Assembly (NCBI GenBank): GCA_002633005.1
Contig: NMRA01000810.1
Span: 52,134 to 116,133, forward strand
Direction: 5' to 3'
DNA from: Phoronis australis
Lineage: Eukaryota; Phoronida; Phoronidae
DNA length: 64,000 nucleotides
Positions 43,884 through 54,931 of this stretch are shown piece by piece. A program made the translations under genes and the position numbers. The notes under the pieces are model-generated. The model saw only the letters and a program-made list of their open reading frames with translations, was not told where the DNA came from and searched no databases. Position 1 is the first letter of the stretch. Each line of letters opens with the position of its first letter.

Positions 43884-44044
43884 ATTGTAGTCAAGCCTCA
43901 ACTTCAAACTACATGAGCGCCCAGGATAGGCCTTTTTAGTTGCATTAAAGATAAGAGACATGGAGCGCCAACGCTCGCCAAAAATATCTTTTAACGATTC
44001 CTGACGAAGGTACCATCTCGCAACATCTAGTTCAGAGTAATTCA
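43884..44044 (-). CDS. Candidate internal exon, family unknown
   Basis: On the minus strand an acceptor (GAAACTTTCTCACAG) and a strong donor (AAT|GTGAGT) bound 161 bases that are open in one frame: NYSELDVARWYLRQESLKDI then FGERWRSMSLIFNATKKAYP and GRSCSLKLRLDYN. It enters in phase 1 and leaves in phase 0. I do not recognise the family. The phase combination is the one needed to connect a PAN exon to a CTHRC1-like middle exon, but its position, downstream of the locus 1 copy-B exons, does not place it in such a gene. It lies in the B-only insertion. Confidence 0.4.
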
Positions 44045-44453
44045 CTGTGAGAAAGTTTCAAGAAAAATTACAAAATTCATGGTCCTTGAAATACCAGCGA
44101 AGGAAAACTCTGTGGTTACTGCAGAGTTTTTAAGTACTAGTCCACGAAAGCACCAACCATGAGCGGCAAGTTGGGGGTCAGCCGATTTTCACCAAATTTG
44201 GCACATATGTAGTCCTATGGGATCTATAAACAGCGGTAAAATATTTCCTCAAAATAGTTTGTTTTTCTAAAGTTATAGGTTCAAACACATTTTACGGTTT
44301 CGCAGCCATGTTTTCACGGTATAAAAACTGTCCAGTTTTAACTGTTCATATTTTTCCTTGAATGAAAGCTATTGATTTATTATTCACTTGGCATTGTTTA
44401 GTGGTGCCTATAGATTGTTACACAGATGTCTTGAAACACGATTCCGATTTACC

Positions 44454-44945
44454 NNNNNNNNNNNNNNNNNNNNNNNNNNNNNNNNNNNNNNNNNNNNNNN
44501 NNNNNNNNNNNNNNNNNNNNNNNNNNNNNNNNNNNNNNNNNNNNNNNNNNNNNNNNNNNNNNNNNNNNNNNNNNNNNNNNNNNNNNNNNNNNNNNNNNNN
44601 NNNNNNNNNNNNNNNNNNNNNNNNNNNNNNNNNNNNNNNNNNNNNNNNNNNNNNNNNNNNNNNNNNNNNNNNNNNNNNNNNNNNNNNNNNNNNNNNNNNN
44701 NNNNNNNNNNNNNNNNNNNNNNNNNNNNNNNNNNNNNNNNNNNNNNNNNNNNNNNNNNNNNNNNNNNNNNNNNNNNNNNNNNNNNNNNNNNNNNNNNNNN
44801 NNNNNNNNNNNNNNNNNNNNNNNNNNNNNNNNNNNNNNNNNNNNNNNNNNNNNNNNNNNNNNNNNNNNNNNNNNNNNNNNNNNNNNNNNNNNNNNNNNNN
44901 NNNNNNNNNNNNNNNNNNNNNNNNNNNNNNNNNNNNNNNNNNNNN
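44454..44945. other. Assembly gap (492 N)
   Basis: Run of N. All long open frames crossing it are artefacts of undetermined bases. Confidence 0.99.
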
Positions 44946-45669
44946 TTGTGCATTTCCCAAGAGTTTCCAAAGTTGTTTTTCTCCGCAATTTGTAGAAATA
45001 CCACATTCGATGCGACTGGCAGTGCCAGATAAACAGATAAATTCGCAAACCCGCACTTTAGGTCAGCCATCATTCAACTAACGCATTGTAAGCTTTAGTT
45101 TGGTATTCAGACGAGTTGGATGAACAAATTTAGAATTATTTCATATTTTAGTGGGAAATGCTAGTGTCCTTAAAATTAATTAGAAACATTTAAGCAAACC
45201 AATTCCTTTAATTGTTGTATTATACCACGGCCTATTAATGCGTAAAAACGGCGCACAACCAGTGACTGGTTTAACATGACAAATACACATACGCGGTCTG
45301 AAAATAGTGAAATTCAGACACCTATTACCACGCTTGCCTGAAGGGCTGACAAAGTTTTTATTGTATTAATTTCAAGGGCATGGAGTCTTCTACATGTCTA
45401 TGTTATTATTTTTAGTTTTCTCGCGGGGGCAGCTTCGCTATTAGGGCACAACTTACTGCTGGTTTTTCACAAGAAGGACATGTACCTCCACGGAAACAGT
45501 CCCAGTGTTACCATGGTAACCGATATTTCAGTGTCGGTGACGTTTTTACTGACATTGGTCACGAACCTATCATGTGATATCAAAATTGTTCAGAAACGAT
45601 TCTGTTTAAAGCAGAAACTGGAGTAGTAAATTTGGTAAAAAATGACTCATCCCACATCAAGAAATTACC

Positions 45670-46014
45670 TCATTTTGCCCCCCAGAACACTTCCCTTGTA
45701 TCTCCTAAGCCACCAAACTTTGTGGTGTCATACTTCACCCAATTTCTCTCATCCCTAATGTGATTTATCAGACTAAACATGGATCTGAATGGCTGACCCC
45801 CCACCTTGCCGCTTGTTGGCTGTACAGTGGTCGGTGGATCCGTGGACTGATACTTAATCTCCCTCCCACTTTTAATAAGTGCGAGCATGCACTCACAGGC
45901 AGTTGCTTTAAGTCGCTTGAGGTCAAAGATCACATTTCCCTTATACGGGAAATGTGCTACAACTAAGGCTTGCCTTAACAAATAAGGGGAAGTGCTTTGC
46001 CTTGCGGGAGACAA
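45670..46014 (-). other. 114-codon open frame, not assigned
   Basis: Open from a non-ATG start to TGA-free sequence ending at 45670. It reads in part IKSGREIKYQSTDPPTTVQP and MFSLINHIRDERNWVKYDTT then KFGGLGDTREVFWGAK. The composition is protein-like, but there is no ATG start, no clear splice site and no family resemblance. It may be a fragment of a transposon gene in the B-only insertion. Confidence 0.25.
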
Positions 46015-46257
46015 CTCAACGAAGTGACGAACAGTTGACAGGTCGTTTTCAGCAATTTAAAGTAAAATAAAATGCTTTGCTGTCAACTGAACTGAAAATT
46101 CGTTACGAACAAACCCTAAAAATACCTGATGAGCAGGTTGAATTCTGTTTCCGTGGTAGAGAACAGCTTTCAGTATCGCAATTTAGTTTGCTTATCTCGT
46201 TCCAGCTCTCTTTAATCGTCTTTTGTGGAACTGAGTTCACGTGTTTTGAAATCAATG

Positions 46258-46800
46258 TTCCAGGGAGGGAATCAACAATTGATCGGACTTCAAAACCCTT
46301 TGCCCGGACTTCAAAACAACTGGATGGACTGTACATGTAAAATCAAATGGTGGGTGTTCCAAATTTGGTGGTCAGAAATCAAAACGAGTTGGCCAGTACC
46401 GGCCTCGTACCAGATGGCCACAAAACAGTGGTTGGCCGTACCTAAAACGGGTTGGCCAGTGTTTAGACACAATGGCCGAACAAATCGCCAATTTGGAACA
46501 AAATAAACAAACTGAGGTACCAAAATCAGCATCAGATGTCACTTGAGCGGAAACCTTCAAGGCGAGTCGCTGAGGAGCCGGTCCGGACGTCGTGTTTGAT
46601 TACACGGACGACTCAGTGGTTGTAGTACCGGCGTTTTGGATCCAGCCAACTAGATTTTGGGGGTGATGCCGTTGCGTTTTGAAGTGCAGACAACAGGTTT
46701 GATCACCGGTCGTTTGGTTCTGCAGTCCAGCCGACTGGTTTTAAATTCCTGGAAGTGGTTTTGAAGTCCGACTTACCAATTGCTGATAACCCCTTGTTTT
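46258..46800. repeat. Inverted repeat pair in B-only insertion
   Basis: GGAATCAACAATTGATCGGA followed by CTTCAAAACCCTTT (46267-46301) faces GGTTTTGAAGTCCGACTTAC followed by CAATTGCTGATAACCCC (46754-46792). The two are approximate inverted copies of each other. The interior is rich in TTGGCCAGT words. Possible ends of a 0.5-kb element. Confidence 0.55.
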
Positions 46801-47229
46801 CGCTCAAATGCTGCTCGGGTGGAGAGGAGACATATTAACTGGTAGCGAAAATGGCTTCTTAGTTGTGAACATCCTTTCTGTCGGGCTTCAACACAAGCGT
46901 TTTCAGTGATGACGTATTGTTAACATACACCTGTAGTAAGTAATGTCACGTGATGAGACCCATGACTTAAAAGTTACATGGACATCTATGAGAAGCCAAG
47001 TGACAATTTCACATGTTCACAGTTGAATCACGTGTGTAAGCGATCGAATCAACTGACTGATCCCGTCACCATAACTGTACAGTATACTGTCCACAACAAC
47101 TGTACACTTGTACACACAACGATGACGAAACAGAATATCTCTTTCCATTCACTTTAAGATTTGACTTATGAAGCTAAGCTTGATGACGTTAATGTAATGC
47201 ACAATGCCAGTGCAACTGCAGCACTGAAA

Positions 47230-47375
47230 TTACTCGTTTGCGCACACTTCTTGGGCAACAATGCGACACCCGTTACCATAACACGTGTATGCATCATTTT
47301 CCTTTATTCCCTCACAAGATTCGACGTACATCTGGATTGTAACCTCCCCTGCCGGTAACTTGCAGAAACCATCGA
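47230..47375 (-). CDS. CTHRC1-like domain, last exon (locus 1, copy B)
   Basis: Twin of 2511-2656 with the same 146-base length, acceptor, phase and stop. It reads IDGFCKLPAGEVTIQMYVES, then CEGIKENDAYTCYGNGCRIV and AQEVCANE. All five cysteines are kept and no frame break has occurred, although the flanking noncoding DNA has diverged and taken insertions. This argues that both copies were constrained, or that the split is recent. Joins the middle exon at 48119-48320 in phase 1. Confidence 0.72.
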
Positions 47376-47566
47376 CTGAAACAAATGAAGCAAATTGCAA
47401 AATCCATCAAGTGCGCTTTCATACTGAATCATTTTCGGTGGTCAAAGCACAGAAATCAGACCTTTCGCACACCGATGGTTGAAACTGCTCTCCAAACAAT
47501 TTAGCGAATTCCATTCCGAATATAGTGACACTGGAACAACGCGGATCTTCTAGAGCAACCCCCCCC

Positions 47567-47721
47567 CCCTCCCGCACACTATCCATGGGGAAGTGAAGGC
47601 ATCAAGATTTTTCCTATGGAACTACGACCAAATTACCAATATANCCCTCCCGCACACTTTCCATGGGGAAGTGAAGGCATCAAGATTTTTCCTATGGAAC
47701 TACGACCAAATTACCAATATA
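47567..47721. repeat. 77-bp direct duplication around an N
   Basis: The segment starting CCCTCCCGCACACTATCCAT (47567-47643) is repeated after the N at 47644 (47645-47721) with a single obvious difference. Copy A has one copy. The exact repetition across an N suggests that two overlapping contig ends were joined without merging. Confidence 0.85.
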
Positions 47722-47769
47722 TACACACACGGAATTAAAATTATAAAGAAAAGTGACCGTCACTGATGT

Positions 47770-47932
47770 TACCAGTGGCGGATTTAGACGGAGGCCAAGG
47801 TGGCCATGGCCTCCTTAAGATTTTCCCATACTCCATTCGGCAGTTCAGGAGTGCGAATGCCTGACGGGCAAAATCCTGGCTAATACTGTGTCCTGGCCCC
47901 CTTAACTCAAAATCCTCAATCCGACCCTGATT
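47770..47932. mobile_element. GGCGGAT-ended short element 1
   Basis: Inserted in the intron of locus 1 copy B; copy A reads GTTGTTAGCGACAATAATAC without it. It starts CAGTGGCGGATTTAGACGGA and ends CAATCCGACCCTG, which on the other strand is CAGGGTCGGATTG. The ends resemble those of 48982-49134. Confidence 0.7.
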
Positions 47933-48118
47933 AGCGACAATAATACCAAATCGAAAAGGCATTAACTTGATAAATTCGCAATTTTCAGCTTGGCCACCCC
48001 CCTGAAGTGATCAGTGATAGTTTAAGATGGTTGCGATATATGTTTTGCTTTCTTCTAACACGGATTTGTCATCAAAACTGTACAAGTTTTGTCCATATGA
48101 CAATAGGCCAATACTCAC

Positions 48119-48320
48119 TGATCATCATATGAACACTATCGTCGACTGCCCGTTGTTTGTACATGTACTTGTAAATGCCACCGACTATTGGTCCCGGATC
48201 CCGACATCGTTCACCGTTCACCAGGAATCCCCACGTGGAACACCATCCGCTTTGACGCAGGTTACCTTGATAGTAAACGCGGAGGTAACTGGTTGATGAC
48301 TGTTTATTGAACGTTGCTTC
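48119..48320 (-). CDS. CTHRC1-like domain, middle exon (locus 1, copy B)
   Basis: Twin of 3170-3362 but nine bases longer: IYTQGVVADNRVHMMM of copy A is IYKYMYKQRAVDDSVHMMI here. It reads EATFNKQSSTSYLRVYYQGN then GWCSTWGFLVNGERCRDPGP and I. The acceptor (CTTCTATTGCAG) and donor (A|GTGAGTAT) are unchanged, and the length change keeps the frame. The C-x-x-W and N-G-E-R-C-x-D-P-G-P-I core is intact. Confidence 0.75.
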
Positions 48321-48981
48321 CTGCAATAGAAGAGGATTCTGTTAAAAATATATTAGGCAAAATTTTGGATTTCGCTTAGGTCATGTAACGTCGTAAAATA
48401 TGTCTCGTCTCGTTCTTTACACAGTTTAACAGTGGTCTCCGTGTTCAGAAGTGACTGGCAGTTATTTCCTTAAAAGAAACTTGCAAAATGTTCTGTCAGG
48501 GCGCTATCCGAGGTTTTATGAAATTGCTGTCAAGAGATAACAGACTGCCAGCTCTTGGAAAGCATTTTTCTAAGGGACAATTGGAGATCAGTTTCGTAGC
48601 GGTATAGTGGCAGATCTAGGATGCCATAAGGGGAGGCAACATGTTGCCTCGGGGAATTGGACAAAGCGCGATCATTGCATGTGCACAGGCGGCCTGGAAA
48701 TTGCGGGGGCTGGCGATGTGGTCCTTCTGTTCAGAAAATCTATCGGTGGACTAAATAAAAGAAACGGGGCCACGATTCCGCACCAGTCTGTGGTCTGAGC
48801 CACCCCTCATCCACTACAGGCTCTCATTACTGAACTCAATATTTCCTCAAGCTTGAAGCTGTTGCCGTTTCGTTTTGCTTGCATCGGTACCGGTAGGTAC
48901 GCGGAATAATGTCTCGTGGGATATTACTTTATGTACGCCACTCTCGGAAGGTTTTGTGTATATATTGTACGCAAGAATCAG

Positions 48982-49134
48982 GGGCGGATCCAAGATTTTG
49001 AATGGGGAGGCAGGGCAGAGTATTAGCCAGGATTTTACACGTCAAACATTCGCACCCCCGAACTGCCAAATGTAATCTAGGAGCATTTTAGGGGGAACAT
49101 GGCCATCTTGACCCCCTCTAAATCCGCCACTCGG
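48982..49134. mobile_element. GGCGGAT-ended short element 2
   Basis: Starts CAGGGGCGGATCCAAGATTT and ends CCCCCTCTAAATCCGCCACT, whose other strand is AGTGGCGGATTTAGAGGGGG. Copy A has an empty site (ACGCAAGAATAAAAAGCACC near 4287). A clean target duplication is not visible, though GAAT borders both sides. Confidence 0.75.
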
Positions 49135-51727
49135 AATAAAATGCACCGACAATATGTCAGTGTAATATCTGAGGCAATGAACATGACGTCACAGGAGTCG
49201 CTATAAAACTAGTACCTTTATAATTTTCATGAACAATTGTAATGCTTCATGAAACGGAAAAAACGGAAACTTAATTCTGTTTAAGAAAACAGTGATAACG
49301 TTTCTGAGATCTCCTCTTCAACATTTACATCGAATAAAATTTGAGCACGAGATACTGATACCGGAGATTTTCTGTAGATAAGCCCATGGTAAATGATAAA
49401 AATCTTGTCTTTTAGTAGCACCAAATAAACGCCCGGGGTCTATTCGTAAAAGAGGGATGTGTGAATAAAAATTCATAGTTTTGCTGATTTTAATTGTTTT
49501 ACTTAAAACTTTGTTTTTACATTTTATGTTGATAAATGCATAGCACACCTCTCAGGTGATTACGACTGATAACGGAGGTCTGTAGATGACATTTTAAAAT
49601 GTTCACTTGTACTTCCTACCCTGGTGGAAACTTACAATAATTAGATAAAAGAGCATCAACTTCTTACATATGGTAAAGTTCCGTTATCTGTAGGGTCACC
49701 CTTCTCCCAATACCATTACTGAATGTTGAAATCAGTGACGCTGCAGCTGTGTTTCTCGAGAAGGTCTGAAATCGGACAGATACGACTGCTTCACAATGCA
49801 GTATTATTTATAGTACTGGGGCCGCACCGTCTACAAACATGTTTATGCGCGGCTATAATGACATATGTTTTCTAACAACACAGGCCTCTGTCGATCACAG
49901 CTTCGTCAAATCAGTCTCACAATTTCGGAAATACGCACGTCCCAGTGCACCGTGTTCAAACACAAGAGGTCGAGCTCTATTACGAAAGTATAGTACACGC
50001 GAAGCGTGAACCGACTGAAGCCCAAGTTGTCTTTAACAGCACATGCACTTGAAATGTGACTGTAAAAATGAAATTTTTTTGGATAATGAAAAATGAAGGA
50101 GAAACAGCCGGTGAGAAAGTATAAAACGAGAAAGAACGCCGTTGGTTGCCTGGAAAGACCATGAGCATCGTGAAAATTGCATCACTCTGGCCTGAACATG
50201 AAAGCTACGCTTGCAAAAGTCATCTTATTTTAGTACACCTTTCGGTAAGGCAAACCGTGATCTTATCCTATAAGAATCCTATAGGATCCTATAGGATCCC
50301 ACTGAATATTTTCGTATGGGAGTATACCTTTCGGTAAGGCAAACCGTGATCCACCAATTAATACTGATCCACGGGTGTAGCAAGTGGTCTCTAAACTCCG
50401 GTACTACAGGTGCTAAGGACACCATTCATATAAAGACTAATCAATTGGAAAGGTAGCTTCGACCAGAAATATGAGTAACACAGGTTACTATAAGCATGTG
50501 TGCGATGCGCATTCATGGAACAGATTCGCAAGCAAAGCCGCCGTTTCGAGACATGAACAAACCGTTCTCACAGCTAAAACCGAGGGCTATTAGACAGCTT
50601 TTCGATGGCGAGCCCCGATCTTGTCATTGTTTTATCTCAATGCAGCACATTTTAATTGTAAAGGCAACATTTACGGACAATCTTCAGCTGCCGCTGTTGT
50701 TTCTCCGATCTTACTCATCGAAACCAACGCGTACTGTATTTATGGAGTCGTTTTTAGGAACACACTATTGTTCTGACTCGTAAGCAATATTATTGGTCTT
50801 GGAAGTAAAGGGAATCTGCATACATCGTTTTGAATACAATTGGAATTTGGTTCACGTGAAAAGATCCTGTTATTCCTGGATCACTTCGCATTAGCATGTC
50901 CAAGTCGTATTACATTGTTTCTACGCTCCTTTGCCGGCTCTTGAATCGAAAGCAGACGATCTTCAATTAGATTAACTAGATTTGTACCTCAGCAATTTTT
51001 TTTAAAAAACCATTAAGTTTGCCCATCTAGGAGAAAAATCCAGTCTTCAAACTATTACGTTGCAAGATAACTTTCGATTTCAGCTTTGACCGATTTCGGT
51101 CTTAACTTTGGTCATTAAAAAATTTCAAGAATCTGGGCTCAGACATTTGGGTCTTTTAAGATCAAAATCTGACGAAGTACTTAAAAGTACTTCGTCAGAT
51201 TTTGATCCAAGTTAAGGCAGAAACAGTTTCACAAAACGACCGCTAGGTGTTATTTGGCTTTTTGATAAGCAGACTGAAGACATTGTCGTTTAACTTCTGT
51301 TTCATGGGTCTTTCTGTTGGTCAAACCTTATTTACTGTCACGTATTAATTCGGATGTTATCCCACTAGACTTACATGTATGAAGTTCTGTTCACATGTGA
51401 GGCTCTGCTGCTCTAGACGAGCTATAGCGAGCTCTGCAGCATTTCCAGTGTTCAGAAAATCTGGTTTCCAGTGGTCGTAATGGTTGACCGATGTAGGATT
51501 CGCTACATTGACTCAGAATTTGATAAACGATGTTCTTCTGTCATTGTTTTGACCTTGGTCAGGCGTCGACCACGATATACATGTAAAGACAGCGACGTAG
51601 CATACATGTACATCGGTGAATCAGATTGCACCCTCATAGCACACGCCGCCTCCTTGCTTCTGAATTCACGTGTGGTCAAATACACAAAGGAGTTGGTCAG
51701 CAACCCTTGACCATTTTTAAAATGTGC
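49135..51727. other. No gene seen; parallels copy A 4300-8188
   Basis: Contains the short CCTATAGGA remnant (50263-50302) between two direct copies of ACCTTTCGGTAAGGCAAACC (50237 and 50326), and the hairpin at 51160-51207. Nothing coding is recognised. Confidence 0.5.
51160..51207. repeat. Perfect 23-bp-arm hairpin
   Basis: GATCAAAATCTGACGAAGTA with CTT, two bases, then the exact complement ending in TTTGATC. Copy A at 7725-7760 has only the right arm. Confidence 0.95.
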
Positions 51728-52640
51728 AAATTAAGGCCGCCATTATCCAAAATTCTATTTTTGCTTATAATTTCTTTACCAAGCACTACAGGCAGGTTAT
51801 TTTGATGCTTTCACCTATGTTTCCATGGTCAACAAATTTAACAGTCAAAGTTTTTGGGTAGATACATTGTCAATTTGCATAGTTTAAGCAGATTCAGGCA
51901 GGCATTATTCAAAATTTGACTTGTTCTAATATCTATGGTACCAATCATCACAGGTGAATTTTCATGATATTTGCACCTATGTTTCTATGGTCAATTAGTT
52001 TCATGAACTCAATTTACATGTTGTTGCATGATAAATTTGCATAATTAACACAAATCAAGGCCACCATTTTTCAAAATTATATTTTGCTTAAAACGCCCAT
52101 ACCAAGCACTTCACACAGGTTACTTTAATGTTTTCACCTATGCTTCCATGGTCAGTGAATTTAATGGACCATGTTTGCGGGTGGATAAATCGTGAATTTG
52201 CATAACACATGCAAATTAAGGCCGCCATTATTCAAAATTCGACTTTTGCTTATAACTGAAGTGCCAGGCACCCCAAGTCATTTATTTTAACGCCTTTACC
52301 AAAGTTTCTGTGAAATCAGTTTGCAAGCTGTTGCATGATGAATTTTCATACTATAAACAAATAAAGGACATCAGCATTCCAAATAATGTTTCTGCTCATA
52401 ATTTCCTTACGTACATGTAGATTATTTTCGAATTGATCTTATGTTTTTATGGTCATAATGAATTTGCATAATTGGCAATTTTCACAAATTACAGCTGCCA
52501 TATTCAAAATTGTACTAGTGCTTACAACTGTTGCATCAGACACCAGAGGTAGTTATAAATACTTGCACCCATGTTTCAGTGGTCAATGAATTTAATGAAA
52601 TCTGTTTGCAGGTTGTAGCATGATAAATTTACAAAGTCTC
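51728..52640. repeat. 160-bp minisatellite, copy B
   Basis: Six monomers beginning at about 51728, 51889, 52052, 52213, 52370 and 52487 with words like AAATTAAGGCCGCCATTATC. The spacing is close to 160 bp except for a shorter last unit. Copy A retains about half of this. Confidence 0.85.
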
Positions 52641-53905
52641 CTAGTTTTTTAATGATGAGGTATGAAAGCATTTTCTGTAGTGAGTGTTCTGCAGTTTGAT
52701 AACTTAAATTCCAAAAAATATTGCCTATTGCCCTGCACTCCTACAGACCATAGAAAAGACGAAGAGTAGTTTAATGACATGGGTGAATGTTGGAATGGGG
52801 CTCGGACCGATCAGTTTGTTGGGACAACATTCATGAGGTACGAATACAGTAGTGAGGTAATAGTAAGGAATTGCCCTCAAAGAAGAGGCTCTTAAGCTTT
52901 GGGCACAAGTTGCCATTTGTCCTACAAGATTGGAACAGATCTTGGAAAGATCTTGTACTAAAAACCTATCACACGGAATGCACGTACCCAGGATATTGCA
53001 CGAATCTGTCAAAAGTATGTAGATACCAGCATCGATCTATTGGATCCCATGTCCATCCCAAAGACGCAGTGGTAAACATTAGCCGTGACAGGATTGCTAC
53101 TCTAACAGTTAACGTACGTGAAACAATAAGCATTTGGGCAGGCAATGTTATCAGACTTCAAGAAAGGCTGGCAGTAGGTTGGGAACACAGGTAGATAATC
53201 GCTGATGAAGATCCTTGTCCCTTAATATACATGTACATGTAGTACAGGCATATTGGAGACATCACACGAGGAAGCTACATGTAGCTCCTTATTGCGCAAC
53301 AGGACGTGAAATGTGTATATGAACTTAACAGATTTTAGGTTGTTTCGGATGACAAAAATGTATTAGTCCTTCCTGTGCATTACTAAGACAAGCCACAGCT
53401 TCAAATACCACAACCATGAAATCTTCTGGTAAGCGTAGAACAGTCGTATACATAAAGTGAACGCAGGAAACATGTAACGATATTGTCATCAGCGTAGCAG
53501 TGCATCGATACCGTAAGCTATTGTGTCAAAACTACGTCCCGCTATACTGTCACTTACTGTCCGTAAGCGCTATGCAGATGTAAAAAAATGGTTGGCTGGG
53601 CCTACACCCCACTGACATAACGTAACTTACAGTCTGCACTACGTAGGCGTTACGTTTAAACGCCAAAAGGTGGTTGGTTGCGCCTACGTGCACATGCGTC
53701 CCACAACAGCACTGTTCTTCTGGCTGCGAAGGATTTAAAGTGCTAAACAATGAACCCAACTGGAGCAGATGCGATGAGACAGCATCTATACAGATGGCCA
53801 TGCATTACCCAAAAGGGGCTTGCAAATTTCTAGCTTCCAATAAATCTGCCTACAACTGCTGCTCCCCTACATGTACATCCTAGCAAACGGTTCGGAAGCG
53901 CGCTG
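52641..53905. other. No gene assigned
   Basis: The part 52855-53485 is not shared with copy A. It holds a 107-codon plus-strand open frame (52871-53194) starting at a non-ATG codon, with no family resemblance. The flanking parts match copy A. Confidence 0.4.
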
Positions 53906-54156
53906 TCATCGAAATGCTCTCAAAACAATCCTTCGATCTAAGCTGTGAGTATCAGGTTTAAGTCTTGTTCTTGCATCTGAAACAAAGAGACACATAGAGA
54001 ACATACCCACTGCGTAAGGAACTCCCATTCTTACTTCCTCGACAATAAATCTGCTTAAAGTGTGCTCTGTTGTAACACCTTCTAAGGAGCCGCTCGTTTT
54101 CACGTGCAGTGAGACGGTTAGTTTACCGGAAGGTAGACCTCTGCAGATGCCGTCGA
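53906..54156 (-). CDS. CTHRC1-like domain, last exon (locus 2, copy B)
   Basis: Twin of 10362-10612 with the same length, acceptor (TTATTCTTTTAG), phase and stop. It reads VDGICRGLPSGKLTVSLHVK, then TSGSLEGVTTEHTLSRFIVE and EVRMGVPYAVGMF. Changes include W to F and C to Y near the end, both at the nucleotide level simple substitutions. Its middle exon, if it exists, would be beyond 61307; none is visible before the window end, so this may be a gene fragment. Confidence 0.6.
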
Positions 54157-54931
54157 CTAAAAGAATAAAATAAAACAACGTCAGCAGTTACCGGGAATTT
54201 CCGTAGATAAGTCCACCTGATGAAATGCCCTTGGAGCTTTACTTGGAAAATTATGCCGAATAAAGGCCCATGGCGTTTGTTTGGAGTTACAACTTCTGGA
54301 GTCAAACGTCAAGATAGTGGGGCGTTTATTAGGAAGTTTCCTCTTAAAGTGGTAGGTTGAAAGCTATTTAGTTGCAGTTAATATTTGTACACATGTGTTG
54401 ACTGCTAATAAAATTTGCTTGTGAACCACATTTATTTTTATTTCATCCAGCATGTTCGTCTATAATTCGTTTAAAATACACTCCCCTCCCACTTCCACAC
54501 AAAACTTGGAGAACACAAAATGTTCAACTTCGGCTGTTTTCGGAAAAACGTCACGAAAGGGAGGTGACCCGATCATTGCTGGGTCTGTCTACCCGGGTGA
54601 GAATTTGACACGTTTGACACGCTCTAAAAACGTGGAGTATTGGAACGCTCTAAAAGCGTGTTAAACGTGTAAAACGTGGCGTGTTAAACGTGTAAATTGT
54701 AGCGTGTCAAACGTGTCAAGAACATGTCAAAAACGTGTAATTTTCGTTCCAATACTCTACTTTTGACACGTTAGCGTGTCGAACGTGGCGCTTTTGACAC
54801 GCTAGCGTGTTGAACGTGGCGCTTTTGCCACGCTAGCCTGTAATCTGTCATTGCCATGGTGCGACCCCACATTTAGCCTGAGGCCGTGTACAAGCCATAA
54901 TTTTGCTCCACCATCCACCATGGGACTCCAT

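Larger units (their letters stand above)
43650..46915. other. 3.3 kb present only in copy B
   Basis: Copy A passes directly from text equal to 43645 to text equal to 46920 (A near 2190). The extra sequence contains a splice-bounded candidate exon, an N gap, a 114-codon open frame and a GC-richer inverted-repeat stretch. Its nature, whether one large transposon or several insertions, is not resolved because of the gap. Confidence 0.6.

Noticed and set aside
44362-45081. Open frames of about 200 to 240 codons across the N run
   Set aside because: Nearly all codons are undetermined bases; the real flanks contribute only short stretches.
52871-53194. 107-codon plus-strand open frame in B
   Set aside because: Non-ATG start, not present in A, no domain seen.
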